DNA from: Sphingopyxis sp. QXT-31
GTDB lineage: Bacteria; Pseudomonadota; Alphaproteobacteria; Sphingomonadales; Sphingomonadaceae
Assembly: GCF_001984035.1 (NCBI RefSeq)
Contig: NZ_CP019449.1
Coordinates: 1,860,001-1,924,000, forward strand
Direction of reading: 5' to 3'
DNA: 64,000 nt
Shown here one piece after another: positions 50,465 through 59,618 of this stretch. Under the pieces are notes generated by a model. It made no database searches and was not told the DNA's origin. It was given only the letters and a program-made list of their open reading frames with translations. Within the stretch, counting starts at the first letter, position 1. Every line of letters begins with the position of its first letter. The position numbers were made by a program, and so were the translations under genes.

Positions 50465-51981
50465 GCGAAACGGCGGCCCTCGCCGAGGCCATGACACCGG
50501 TGACGGCGCTGCGCATCCATCCCGCGGACAATGTCGCGACCTGCCTCGCCGACATCGCGGCGGGCGAATATATCGACGTGGAAGGCCGTGGCGCCCGCCT
50601 GATCGAGGCCGTCGCGCGCGGCCATAAATTCGCCCTCGCCCCGATCGCGCGCGGCGAGCGCGTGATCAAATATGGCTTCGAGATCGGCCGCGCGACCGCC
50701 GACATCGCGGTCGGCGCGCACGTCCACAGCCACAATCTCGCGACCGCGCTCAGCGGCGGAGGCGACTATCGCTACACGGAGTATGAGGCGGTCGATACCG
50801 CGCCCGCCCCCGCCCCGCGCAGCTTCGCGGGCTATCGCCGCGCCGACGGCCGCGTCGGCACGCGCAACGAGATCTGGATCCTGCCGACCGTCGGCTGCGT
50901 CGGCAATCTCGCCGCGCGCGTCGCGCGGATCGCGGGCGAGCGCCACGCCGGACGCATCGACGGCGTCCATGCCTTCAAGCACCCCTTCGGCTGCTCGCAG
51001 CTCGGCGACGACCTCGGCCACACACGCGGGCTGCTCGCCGCGCTCGCGCAGCACCCCAACGCCGGGGGCGTGCTGATCGTCGGGCTCGGCTGCGAAAGCA
51101 ACCAGCTCGCGCCGCTGCTCGAAACCATCGCGCCCGAACGCCGCAGCCATATCCGCACGGTGTCGGCGCAGGCGGTCGAGGACGATGTCGAGGCCTGCCT
51201 GGCGCTCGTCGACGAGCTGGTCGAGGCTTGCGCCGGGATCGAACGCACGCCGGTGCCGCTCTCCGAACTGACGCTGGGCGTCAAATGCGGCGGCTCGGAC
51301 GGCCTCTCGGGGCTCACCGCCAATCCGCTCGTCGGGCGCATGGCCGATGCGGTCGCCGCGGCGGGCGGCAAGGCGATCCTCACCGAAATCCCCGAGATTT
51401 TCGGCGCCGAGCAGATGCTGATGGACCGCGCCGTGTCGCGCGCAGTGTTCGACGAGACGGTCCGGCTGGTGAACGACTTCAAGCAATATTTTATCCGCAA
51501 CGGCGAACCCGTCAGCGAAAACCCCTCCCCCGGCAACATCGCCGGCGGCATCACCACGCTCGAGGAAAAGTCGCTCGGCGCGGTGCAAAAGGGCGGCCAG
51601 GCGCCGCTCGTCGACGTCCAGCGCTACGGAGGCGAGGCGGCGCTGCCCGGCCTCACCCTGCTCGAGGCGCCGGGCAATGACGCGGTGTCGTCGACCGCGC
51701 TGACCGCCGCGGGCGCAACGGTGATCCTGTTCACCACCGGCCGCGGAACCCCGCTCGGCTTTCCCGCACCCACGCTGAAGATCGCGTCGAACAGCGGGCT
51801 CGCTTCGCGCAAGTCGGGGTGGATCGACTTCGACGCGGGCCAAGTGCTGAACGAAGGCTTCGACGCCGCGTCGGCCGCGCTGCTCGACCTGATCGCCGCG
51901 ACCGCTTCGGGCGCCGAAACGCGCGCCGAGGCGAATGAGGAACGCGAGATCGCGATCTGGAAGTCGGGCGTGACGCTTTAG
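50461..51981 (+). CDS. uxaA: Altronate dehydratase
   Basis: 506 residues. UxaA dehydrates D-altronate to 2-keto-3-deoxy-D-gluconate (KDG). The N-terminal SAF domain (ALRIHPADNVATCLADIAAG ... HVHSHNL) is joined to the UxaA C-terminal domain with FKHPFGCSQLGDD, GLGCESNQLAPLLE, GVKCGGSDGLSGLTANP and SENPSPGNIAGGITTLEEKS. The cysteines and glycine loops of the iron-dependent family are present. It is cotranscribed with the LacI regulator, and its stop overlaps that of the convergent GH43 gene. Confidence 0.95.
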   Translation: MSETAALAEAMTPVTALRIHPADNVATCLADIAAGEYIDVEGRGARLIEAVARGHKFALAPIARGERVIKYGFEIGRATADIAVGAHVHSHNLATALSGGGDYRYTEYEAVDTAPAPAPRSFAGYRRADGRVGTRNEIWILPTVGCVGNLAARVARIAGERHAGRIDGVHAFKHPFGCSQLGDDLGHTRGLLAALAQHPNAGGVLIVGLGCESNQLAPLLETIAPERRSHIRTVSAQAVEDDVEACLALVDELVEACAGIERTPVPLSELTLGVKCGGSDGLSGLTANPLVGRMADAVAAAGGKAILTEIPEIFGAEQMLMDRAVSRAVFDETVRLVNDFKQYFIRNGEPVSENPSPGNIAGGITTLEEKSLGAVQKGGQAPLVDVQRYGGEAALPGLTLLEAPGNDAVSSTALTAAGATVILFTTGRGTPLGFPAPTLKIASNSGLASRKSGWIDFDAGQVLNEGFDAASAALLDLIAATASGAETRAEANEEREIAIWKSGVTL

Positions 51982-53585
51982 GGCAAAGCCTCGAACCGGA
52001 AGTCGCGGAAGCGCGCCTCGCCCTCCCCCGCCGAATAGAGCCCCGGCCGCAGCATCAGGAAACCGCCGCGCACATTATGGTGATATCCCGACACCTCCAT
52101 GCCGCGGTCGAAGCGATGCCAGGTCTTCCCGCCGTCGCCGCTGGTGTCGTAGGAGATGATATGCCGGTCGTTGGTCACGCGCATGCGCATCCGCTGCCCG
52201 TGCGGATTGGTCGGCCGAGCGCGCTCGATGCCATATTGGTGGGTGACGAAGCGCTCGCCGTCGAAGCCGAGCCCGCAATAAAGCCTGTCGTCGTAGAAGA
52301 GGATCAGCCCCGCGGTGCCGCCCGGTGCGATCTCGATATCGCATTCGAAGCGGTACGCTTGGTCGCCCGCAATCAGCAGCAAGGGCGAGGAATCCGACGG
52401 CGCCTTGCCGCGCGCCTTCAGCACCAGCGCCCCGCCCTCGACGCGCGCGCGCGCCGTCTCGTCGGGTGCGGGCTTGAAGAAATTCCATTTGGCGCCGAGC
52501 GCCAGCGTCCCGAAATCGTCGGATAGCGCCATGCCGTGCGGCCCGGCTACCGTGCCGCCCTTCGGCTTGGCGATTGGCAACGACAGATCGCCGCCCTTCA
52601 TCCGGAACCAGCCATCGGCGGTCCATTCGATCGGGTCGAGCAAGGCCTGCCGCCCCAGCGTCCAATAGCCATTCTCATAGCCGTGATAGACGCTCCACCA
52701 GTCGCCCGCCGGGCCTTCGACCAAGGTCGCATGGCCGCGCGACCACCATTTTTCGCCCGCCGACTTGGTGTGGACGAGCGGGTTCGAGGGGCAATTTTCC
52801 CACGGCCCGTGGATCGATTTCGAGCGCGCCGCGATCACCATATGCCCCGTCGGCGGCCCCGCGGTGCCGCCGACCGCGGTGATCATGTAATAATAGTCGC
52901 CATGGCGCGTGATCTTCGGCCCCTCGGGCGCGAAACCCTCGACCACCCAGTCCGCCGGATAGCGCCAGGGGTCATAGACATGCTCGGGCTCGCCGATCCG
53001 CGACAGCCCGTCGTCGGACAGCCGCACGCGGTCGCCGCCCGACAGGAACAGCCAGCGCGACCCGTCCTCGCCCACCGCATGACCCGGGTCGATATGATTG
53101 GGCAGCTTCAGATCGACGGGGTCGCTCCACGGCCCCTCGATCTTGTCGGCCCAGATCACCCAGCTGGTGTTCGGCGCTTTCGTGGGAATGTAGAGGAAAT
53201 AGCGCCCGTCATGCTTGCAAAGCTCGGGCGCCCAGACCGAGCCGATATTGCGGTGCAGCGCCGGCCCGATCGGGCGCCAGTTCACCAGGTCGCGCGAATG
53301 CCAGATGACCAGGCCCGGATAGCTCTCGAAGGTCGAGAAGGTCATGTAATAATCGGCGCCGTCCTTCAGGATCGACGGATCGGGATGGTCGCCCGCCATG
53401 ATCGGGTTGAGGAAGCGCGCGTCGCCAAGGTCGGGGACGCGCTGCCCGTCGAAACCCCGCGCCCAGGGCGGTGCGGCTTTCGCGGGCGCGGGCGCCGCAG
53501 CCAGCGCAGCGGGTGTCGAGAACCCCGACAGCCCCGCCCCTAGCACCCCCGTTCCCGCCAGTTTCAGCAGCGCACGCCGATCCGT
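51978..53585 (-). CDS. Glycoside hydrolase family 43 (beta-xylosidase/arabinofuranosidase type)
   Basis: 535 residues from the GTG at 53585, whose GGAGGAG site is 6 bases upstream. A twin-Arg-like leader (DRRALLKLAGTGVLGAGLSG) suggests export. The five-bladed propeller shows DHPDPSILKDGADYYMTFS (catalytic Asp), SVWAPELCKHDGRYFLYIP, DPGHAVGEDGSRW and VVEGFAPEGPKITRHGDYYY. A C-terminal concanavalin-like beta-sandwich follows (RFECDIEIAPGGTAGLILFY). It likely trims arabinan or xylan side chains from pectin. A terminator-like hairpin separates it from the upstream TonB receptor gene. Confidence 0.88.
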   Translation of the reverse strand, partial: TDRRALLKLAGTGVLGAGLSGFSTPAALAAAPAPAKAAPPWARGFDGQRVPDLGDARFLNPIMAGDHPDPSILKDGADYYMTFSTFESYPGLVIWHSRDLVNWRPIGPALHRNIGSVWAPELCKHDGRYFLYIPTKAPNTSWVIWADKIEGPWSDPVDLKLPNHIDPGHAVGEDGSRWLFLSGGDRVRLSDDGLSRIGEPEHVYDPWRYPADWVVEGFAPEGPKITRHGDYYYMITAVGGTAGPPTGHMVIAARSKSIHGPWENCPSNPLVHTKSAGEKWWSRGHATLVEGPAGDWWSVYHGYENGYWTLGRQALLDPIEWTADGWFRMKGGDLSLPIAKPKGGTVAGPHGMALSDDFGTLALGAKWNFFKPAPDETARARVEGGALVLKARGKAPSDSSPLLLIAGDQAYRFECDIEIAPGGTAGLILFYDDRLYCGLGFDGERFVTHQYGIERARPTNPHGQRMRMRVTNDRHIISYDTSGDGGKTWHRFDRGMEVSGYHHNVRGGFLMLRPGLYSAGEGEARFRDFRFEALP

Positions 53586-53601
53586 CACTTGTCTCTCCTC
53601 C

Positions 53602-53640
53602 AAAAGAAAGGCCCGGCCCCCGCAAGCGCAGGCCGGGCCT
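53602..53640 (-). terminator. Hairpin terminator between the TonB receptor and GH43 genes
   Basis: On the minus strand AGGCCCGGCC (53640-53631) pairs with GGCCGGGCCT (53618-53609), with a GC-rich loop, followed by a T-rich tract (53608-53602). It stands 21 bases after the receptor stop and just before the GH43 ribosome site. It is probably a terminator with read-through into GH43, or an attenuator. Confidence 0.8.
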
Positions 53641-53661
53641 CACCGGGACTAGCTCGTCATA

Positions 53662-56496
53662 TCAGATCTTGACGCGCGCACCGAACAGGATGGTGCGGCC
53701 GAAATGGTTGTTCTCGTAATTGCGCCGCGTGGCGGCATCGGTGAAGCGATAGCGATATTCGTCGGTCAGGTTGATGCCCTCGACCGAAATGTCGATATTC
53801 TCGGTGATCGAATAACGCAGCGACGCATCGACGTTGATCGTCGAGCCATAGCCTTCGAAGATATTGCCCGTCGCGCTGCTCGCATCGTTATAGGCGCTGC
53901 GATAGCTCATCGACACGCGTGCGCTGAACTTGCTGTCTTCATAATAGAGCGTTCCGTTGAGCGCCTTTTTCGACAGGTTGTACAGGCTGCTGCTTTGCAC
54001 CAGTCCGGGGTTCGGCCCGCCCGGCACCACCGCCGGCCCGGCGACGTTGTAATCGGCGCTCGAGTCGACATAGGTGAAGTTGGCGATGCCGCCGAAGTTC
54101 GACAGGAAGCCCGGCAGGAATTTGAACGGCGCCTCCACCGAGACTTCGATGCCCTTCAGCTTCGCACCCTCGCCATTGCCGATCGACGTGATCGTCCACA
54201 GCTGGCCCTCGGGGTTGATCGAACCCGGGCTGCTCGGCGGGATCACCGACAGCGGCAGGCCGGTCGACGCAAAGGTTCCGCTCGTCGTCGTGGCGACCGG
54301 GAAGCTTGCGATATCCTTCTTGAACAGCGCGACCGAGAAGATCGACTGCGGCGCGAAATACCATTCGAAAGCAAGGTCGTACGACGTCGCGCGGAACGGA
54401 TCGAGGAACGGATTGCCATAGTTGATGCGATAGTTAAACCCGTCGACCGAGCCGCCCGGGGTCAGATTGCCCAGCGTCGGCCGCGTCACGACATCGGCAA
54501 CCGCGGCACGGATAATAAAGTCGTCGTGCGGGAAAAGCGCGAGATTCATCGAGGGCAGCCAGTCCTCATATTTGCGTCCGACCGTCACCGCGGTGCCGCT
54601 GTTGAGGCCCGCCGACGTCTGATCGGTGTGGACATAGCGGACGCCGGCGTTGAGCGCATAACGCAGCCCGACGAGCTCGCCCTTGGCGTCGAACTGCAGA
54701 TAGCCGCCCTTCACCTCTTCGCGCACCGCGCGGTTGTTGCCCGCGTCGAGTGCGGGGGTACGGCCGTAAAGATTGGTGAAGGCCGTCGTCGCGTCCAGGT
54801 TGGCGACCAGCCATTCGGTCGTCGTGCCCGCGGGCTGGCCCGCCCGGCCGAGCGTGAACATTTCCGCCAGCGCCGGGGTGACCGGGAAGCCATAGACCGC
54901 GTTCGGACCGAAGGCCGAGCTCGGCGAGCAGGCGAGCGTGCCGAGCACGCGGTCGACGCCGCCGTTGCCGCACACCACCGTGTCGCGGGTGAAGGCGATG
55001 CTGCTGAAATCGAAGCGGCGATAGACCCCGCCCGCCTTGACCGTGAAGCCATCGGTCACGTCCCATTCGGTGCGCAGCTGCGCGGTGCGGAACTTGTTCA
55101 CCACCTCCGACGGACGGTCGCGGATTTCGGCGAGCTGGAAGTTCGCGGGGTCGGTGACGCTGGTGCCGAAGGTCAGCACCGGCCGCGCCATGTCGCTATA
55201 GTCGTAGCGATAATCCTGCGCATCGCGGTCGTCGAACACGATCGTCGTTTCGAGCGGGATCGACGCGGTCGACTTCGACATGCCGCCCAGCAGGGTGAAG
55301 CGGAAGCTGTCGCTGACGTCCTGGTCCCAGGTCGCGCCGAACTGATAGAATTCGGTCTTCGCCTTGCGCAGATAATGTTCGGTGCGCACCCAGGCGTCGT
55401 CGAGCGTCGCCCAGATCAGGTTGTTGTCGCCGTCGATTTCATAATCGCTGACGTTGATAGACCGCTCGTTGCTGCGCAGCAGCACTTCGGCCCAGCGCTC
55501 GCGGCGCTGGTGCTTGAAGCTCGAATAGAGCCCGTCGAGCGAGATCTTGGTCGCGTCGGTCGGCGCGAACTGGATCGACCCGGTGATACCCAGCCTTTTC
55601 TTGTCGTGCGCGATTTCGCCGTAGCGCGGGATGCGCGGGTGGAAGGCGAGCGCGACCTCGTTGCACGCGGCGCTCGGGACATAGGTGCCGCCCGAATTGG
55701 CGGTGGTCCAGCAGGGCGTGCCGTCGACCGAGTCGAAGCGCGCCTGCGCCCAGCGCACGCTGTTGTTGCCGAGTTCGAGCGTCTTCTGGTCCGAATAGGC
55801 GGCCGACACCGCGAAGCCGAGGGTACCGGCGTCGTTCACCCAGCTGAGCAGGCCGGCGACGCGCGGGCCGACTTTTTCGGACAGGTCGTTATAGCTGCCC
55901 TGCGCCGACAGCGCGGCGGTGAAGCCGCTCTTGCCCGCGAGCGGGTTGCCGGTGTTGAGGTCGACCACGGCGCCGAGCGAGCCTTCGTCGAGCGACGCTT
56001 CGGCGGTCTTGTGGACGACGATCGAGCTGAACAGTTCGGAGGCGAAGACGTTGAAGTCGAAGGCGCGGTCGCGGTTCGCCGAAGCGCCGTCGGTCGAGGT
56101 CGCGACCGTTTCCATGCCGTTGACGCGCACGCGGGTGAATTGCGAGCCCAGGCCGCGCACGGTGATCGCGCGCCCTTCGCCGCCGTCGCGCTGGATCGTG
56201 ATGCCGGGGATGCGCTGCAGCGATTCGGCGAGATTCTGGTCGGGGAATTTGGCGATGTCCTCGGCGACGATCGCGTCGACCGACGAGACCGATTCGCGCT
56301 TGACGTCGAGCGCCTTGTCGAGCGAGGCGCGGAAGCCGGTGACGACGATTTCGTCCTCGGCGGCGACCTCGTCGGCCGGCGCCGCGGCGTCGGCCGCGTC
56401 CTGCGCCCGGGCCGGCGACACCGCCAGCACCGCGAGCGAAACCCCGCACGCCAATCTCGCCAGATTGCGGACGCCCTGCATTGCGTGAATAGCCAT
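53662..56496 (-). CDS. Large TonB-dependent receptor (oligo-uronide uptake, probable)
   Basis: 944 residues from ATG 56496, which has a GGGAGGA ribosome site. A Sec signal ends in VSPARAQ. A TonB box-like DEIVVTGFRASLDKALDVKR is followed by the FPDQNLAESLQRIPGITIQR signature of the Xanthomonas/Caulobacter-type receptor family, a plug and a long barrel ending ...FGRTILFGARVKI. Receptors of this family carry plant-polysaccharide fragments. A LacI-type operator (56544-56556) lies 48 bases upstream, next to the divergent pectate lyase. Confidence 0.93.
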   Translation of the reverse strand: MAIHAMQGVRNLARLACGVSLAVLAVSPARAQDAADAAAPADEVAAEDEIVVTGFRASLDKALDVKRESVSSVDAIVAEDIAKFPDQNLAESLQRIPGITIQRDGGEGRAITVRGLGSQFTRVRVNGMETVATSTDGASANRDRAFDFNVFASELFSSIVVHKTAEASLDEGSLGAVVDLNTGNPLAGKSGFTAALSAQGSYNDLSEKVGPRVAGLLSWVNDAGTLGFAVSAAYSDQKTLELGNNSVRWAQARFDSVDGTPCWTTANSGGTYVPSAACNEVALAFHPRIPRYGEIAHDKKRLGITGSIQFAPTDATKISLDGLYSSFKHQRRERWAEVLLRSNERSINVSDYEIDGDNNLIWATLDDAWVRTEHYLRKAKTEFYQFGATWDQDVSDSFRFTLLGGMSKSTASIPLETTIVFDDRDAQDYRYDYSDMARPVLTFGTSVTDPANFQLAEIRDRPSEVVNKFRTAQLRTEWDVTDGFTVKAGGVYRRFDFSSIAFTRDTVVCGNGGVDRVLGTLACSPSSAFGPNAVYGFPVTPALAEMFTLGRAGQPAGTTTEWLVANLDATTAFTNLYGRTPALDAGNNRAVREEVKGGYLQFDAKGELVGLRYALNAGVRYVHTDQTSAGLNSGTAVTVGRKYEDWLPSMNLALFPHDDFIIRAAVADVVTRPTLGNLTPGGSVDGFNYRINYGNPFLDPFRATSYDLAFEWYFAPQSIFSVALFKKDIASFPVATTTSGTFASTGLPLSVIPPSSPGSINPEGQLWTITSIGNGEGAKLKGIEVSVEAPFKFLPGFLSNFGGIANFTYVDSSADYNVAGPAVVPGGPNPGLVQSSSLYNLSKKALNGTLYYEDSKFSARVSMSYRSAYNDASSATGNIFEGYGSTINVDASLRYSITENIDISVEGINLTDEYRYRFTDAATRRNYENNHFGRTILFGARVKI

Positions 56497-56543
56497 CAAT
56501 TTCCTCCCTTTGACCAGCGCCATTCGGGGTTCATTGCCGCAAA

Positions 56544-56556
56544 TGACACCGGTTAC
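56544..56556. promoter_or_regulatory. LacI-type operator before the TonB receptor
   Basis: TGACACCGGTTAC at 56544-56556, followed at 56557 by a TTTGCTTGACAA stretch. It matches the copies at 49292, 56688 and 63888. Confidence 0.8.
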
Positions 56557-56687
56557 TTTGCTTGACAAACAAAGACGCTGCGCCTGTTTGCCGAATGATT
56601 TTCGAGAGGGGTGCAATGCCGCCGCATGTCTGCGCCGGGCCATCCATTGACCTCTCCCCGTCGATATTTTCTCGTTGACCGGTTGGG

Positions 56688-56700
56688 GTAACCGGTGTCA
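56688..56700. promoter_or_regulatory. LacI-type operator before pectate lyase
   Basis: GTAACCGGTGTCA at 56688-56700, the reverse complement of the receptor-side copy. It lies 57 bases upstream of the pectate lyase ATG. The same sequence recurs at 63888-63900. Confidence 0.8.
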
Positions 56701-56756
56701 GGAAGATTGAAGGATATGGGCAGAGCTGTCAATACCCCAATGAAAAGGAGAGACGG

Positions 56757-58133
56757 ATGCTGAAAAAGCTGTGGCTTGCGGCGCTTTTGATCGCCCCGGG
56801 CCTGCCCATGGGCGGCGCGCTCGCCGCCGAGTCGGCCCCCCTCGCCTTCCCCGGCGCGGTCGGTCCCGCGGCGCATACCGTCGGCGGCCGCGGCGGCAAG
56901 ATCCTGCGCGTGACGACGCTCGCGCCCGACGGTCCGGGGTCGCTCAAGGCGGCAATCGAGACCCCCGGCCCGCGCATTATCGTGTTCGAGGTCGGCGGCG
57001 TGATCGACATGGGCCGCCAGGGGCTGGAGATCAAACATCCCTTCCTGACCATCGCCGGCCAGACCGCCCCCGGCCCCGGCATCACGCTGATCCGCACCGG
57101 CATCGACGTGAAGACGCACGACGTCGTGATTCGGCACCTCCGCATCTTCACCGGGGTCGACGGCCAGCCCAAGCGCAGCGGGTGGGAGGCCGATACCTTC
57201 TCGACCGTCGCGGCGCACAATGTCATCGTCGACCATTGCACGCTGATGTGGGGCATCGACGAGAATATGTCGGCATCGGGGCCGCGCTTCACCGGCAAGA
57301 GCGTCGAGGATTGGCGCGCAGGAACCAGCCGCAACATCACCTTCTCGAACAACCTCGCCGCCGAGGGACTCGCCGATGCAAGCCATCCCAAGGGCGAACA
57401 CAGCAAAGGATCGCTGATCCACGACAATGCGACGGGCATCGTCTTCTACCGCAACCTGTGGGCCCACAATGTCGAGCGCAACCCGCTGATCAAGGGCGGC
57501 GGCCAGGCGCTGATGATCAACAACCTGATCTACAATCCGCAGCACCGCGCGGTGCACTACAACCTCATGGCGCTCGAATGGGTCGGCCATGACTATGTCA
57601 CCGGCCAGATCACCGCGGTCGGCAATGTCATGCGCGGCGGCAACGACACCGACGCGCGGCTGCCCTTCCTGATGCTCGGCGGCGACGGCGACCTCGAATA
57701 TTATGGCAAGGACAATCTGGCGGTCGACCGCCACGGCGAGGCGCTGCCCGAATTCGGCCGTTACGGCGAGACGCGCGCGCAGTTGATCCGCGCCAAGGCG
57801 CCGCTTGCGCCGCTGGGCGGGTACAAGATCCTGCCGGTGCGCGATGTCGAAACCTCGGTGCTCGCAACCGCGGGCGCTCGGCCCTGGGCGCGCGACGCCG
57901 AGGAAATCCGCGTGCTTTTCTTCGTCGCCGAAGGGCGCGGCGAGGTGATCGACGACGAGAAAGAAGTCAGCGGATACCCCGCGGTCCAGCCAGCGGTGCG
58001 CGCCCCCTTCGTCGAGGCCGAATGGGACCTCGCGACGATGGAGCCCAAGTCGGGCCTCTATCCCGGCCAGACCGCGCCGGTGCCGCAAGAAGCGCTGTCC
58101 CCGCGCGACCGCGCGTCGCGGTCCGCCCAATGA
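56757..58133 (+). CDS. Pectate lyase (polysaccharide lyase family 1-like)
   Basis: 458 residues with a Sec signal ending in GGALAAES. A parallel beta-helix repeat pattern follows, with LAFPGAVGPAAHTVGGRGGK, GSLKAAIETPGPRIIVFEVG, GVIDMGRQGLEIKHPFLTIA, DVKTHDVVIRHLRI, DHCTLMWGIDENMSASGPRF and GIVFYRNLWAHNVERNP. These match pectate-lyase-like proteins that cleave polygalacturonate by beta-elimination. The LacI-type operator lies 57 bases upstream. The stop overlaps the next gene (ATGA). It is exported to the periplasm or beyond. Confidence 0.87.
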   Translation: MLKKLWLAALLIAPGLPMGGALAAESAPLAFPGAVGPAAHTVGGRGGKILRVTTLAPDGPGSLKAAIETPGPRIIVFEVGGVIDMGRQGLEIKHPFLTIAGQTAPGPGITLIRTGIDVKTHDVVIRHLRIFTGVDGQPKRSGWEADTFSTVAAHNVIVDHCTLMWGIDENMSASGPRFTGKSVEDWRAGTSRNITFSNNLAAEGLADASHPKGEHSKGSLIHDNATGIVFYRNLWAHNVERNPLIKGGGQALMINNLIYNPQHRAVHYNLMALEWVGHDYVTGQITAVGNVMRGGNDTDARLPFLMLGGDGDLEYYGKDNLAVDRHGEALPEFGRYGETRAQLIRAKAPLAPLGGYKILPVRDVETSVLATAGARPWARDAEEIRVLFFVAEGRGEVIDDEKEVSGYPAVQPAVRAPFVEAEWDLATMEPKSGLYPGQTAPVPQEALSPRDRASRSAQ

Positions 58134-58525
58134 CGATGCTCCTCGCCGCACTGCTCGCCGTGGGCGCCCCCGCGATGCTCGTCATCGACGAAGCCTCCAC
58201 GGTGCGCGAGGAAGCCCCGCCGCACGGCGCGATCGGGATGTCGACCGCATACCGGATCAGCGACGCCGTCCCCGCCCCGCGCAGCTTCGAATTCCGCAAG
58301 CGCGCGCTGCATGTGGGCGCGGCGATCGGTATCCACCCGATCGACCATGACGAGATTTACTACGTCCTGTCGGGCACCGGCGTCGTCCATTCGGACGGCG
58401 ACGAAAAAGCGCTGAAACCGGGCAGCGCCGCCTGGCTCTACAAGGGCGCGAAGGTCGGCATCCGCCAGACCGGCGACGCGCCGCTGGTGCTGATCATCGC
58501 CTATCCGAACAAGCCGGTGGAATGA
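58130..58525 (+). CDS. Small exported cupin protein
   Basis: 131 residues. A hydrophobic leader (MLLAALLAVGAPAML) precedes a single cupin fold with IGIHPIDHDEIYYVLSGTGV and KPGSAAWLYKGAKVGIRQTG. The His/Asp/Glu set suggests metal binding. Its start overlaps the pectate lyase stop. KdgF, a small cupin, opens unsaturated uronates in pectin and alginate pathways, but the leader and the motif order here are not those I expect for KdgF. The role therefore remains a guess. Confidence 0.7.
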   Translation: MTMLLAALLAVGAPAMLVIDEASTVREEAPPHGAIGMSTAYRISDAVPAPRSFEFRKRALHVGAAIGIHPIDHDEIYYVLSGTGVVHSDGDEKALKPGSAAWLYKGAKVGIRQTGDAPLVLIIAYPNKPVE

Positions 58526-58529
58526 CGGG

Positions 58530-59510
58530 ATGACACTCGACCGCCGCGCCCTGCTCGCCGCCGGCCTCACGCTCCCGCTCGCAGGTGCAGCCGCGGCGCA
58601 AGCGAAAACGCCTTGGACGCGCCCCGCCGGCATCGCACCCGACGCCAGCATCCCTCTCTGGCCCGAAGGCCATCCGACCGTCCCGCCCGGCCTCGCCGAG
58701 AGCATCGTCCAGCGCAGCGACGACCCGCAGGCCAGCGACCGCGTGCTGCAGGGCATCACCCGCCCGCGCCTCGACATCTTTCGACCGGCCAAGCCCAATG
58801 GCGCTGCGGTGATCCTCGCCCCCGGCGGCGGCTACCGTTACGTCGTGATCGACAAGGAAGGTTACGAACTCGCGCGCTGGCTCAAGGACCGCGGCGTCAC
58901 AGCCTATATCCTCTTCTACCGCCTGCCCGGCGACGGCTGGGCCGACCGTTCGAACGTCCCGCTCGCCGATGCGCAGCGCGCGGTGCGCTTGGTGCGCAGC
59001 CGCGCCAGCCTCGACGGCATCGACCCCGCGCGCGTCGCTTTCGGGGGCTTTTCGGCGGGCGGCCATGTCGCGACGAGCCTGCTGACGCGCTTCGATGCGC
59101 AGGTCTATGCGCCCGTTGACGCCGCCGACACGCTCTCGCCGCGCCCCGACGTCCTCGCCGCCATCTATCCGGTGGTGTCGATGGACCCGGCCATCGCGCA
59201 CGCGGTCAGCCGCGAGAAATTGCTCGGCCCGGCCCCCGACGCCGCCAGCGAAGCGCTCCACTCGCCCGAACGGCAGGTGCGCGTGGACATGCCGCCACTG
59301 TTCCTGCTCCACGCCGAAGACGATGAGTCGGTCAAGGTCGAGAACAGCCTCCGCCTCCACGACGCCGCGCGCAAAATCGGCGCCCCCTGCGAAGCCCATT
59401 ATTTCGCCGAGGGCGGCCACGGCTTCGGACTGATGAAGACCGCCGGGCTGCCCGTCGCGATCTGGCCCGAACTGCTCTGGAACTGGCTGGCGGCGCGGAA
59501 AATCGTCTGA
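58530..59510 (+). CDS. Exported alpha/beta-hydrolase esterase (pectin/xylan acetylesterase-like)
   Basis: 326 residues. A twin-Arg-type leader (DRRALLAAGLTLPLAGAAAA) suggests export. The oxyanion stretch AVILAPGGGYRYVVIDKEGY, the nucleophile elbow FGGFSAGGHVA, the acid LLHAEDDESV and the His in EGGHGFGL complete a catalytic triad. Proteins of this type remove acetyl groups from pectin or xylan. It is 4 bases behind the cupin gene and in one unit with pectate lyase, which would let it de-esterify pectin fragments. An inverted repeat follows. Confidence 0.78.
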   Translation: MTLDRRALLAAGLTLPLAGAAAAQAKTPWTRPAGIAPDASIPLWPEGHPTVPPGLAESIVQRSDDPQASDRVLQGITRPRLDIFRPAKPNGAAVILAPGGGYRYVVIDKEGYELARWLKDRGVTAYILFYRLPGDGWADRSNVPLADAQRAVRLVRSRASLDGIDPARVAFGGFSAGGHVATSLLTRFDAQVYAPVDAADTLSPRPDVLAAIYPVVSMDPAIAHAVSREKLLGPAPDAASEALHSPERQVRVDMPPLFLLHAEDDESVKVENSLRLHDAARKIGAPCEAHYFAEGGHGFGLMKTAGLPVAIWPELLWNWLAARKIV

Positions 59511-59520
59511 TCTCCATTTC

Positions 59521-59597
59521 CGTCATCCCGGCGAAGGCCGGGATCTCGCCCTCGCATCCTGTTCCACCGTCGAGATCCCGGCCTTCGCCGGGATGAC
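59521..59597. repeat. Inverted repeat with GTCATCCCGGCGAAGGCCGG arms
   Basis: CGTCATCCCGGCGAAGGCCG (59521 on) is mirrored by CGGCCTTCGCCGGGATGACG ending near 59598. It lies in the gap between convergent esterase genes, where it may stop both transcripts. It is a very widespread proteobacterial repeat type, to my knowledge. Confidence 0.82.
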
Positions 59598-59618
59598 GCA
59601 TGGGAGTTGGGATCTGCT

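Noticed and set aside
53704..56565. A 953-codon plus-strand frame opposite the large TonB receptor
   Set aside because: It is antisense to a clear receptor and has no recognisable domain; it is a GC-skewed shadow frame.
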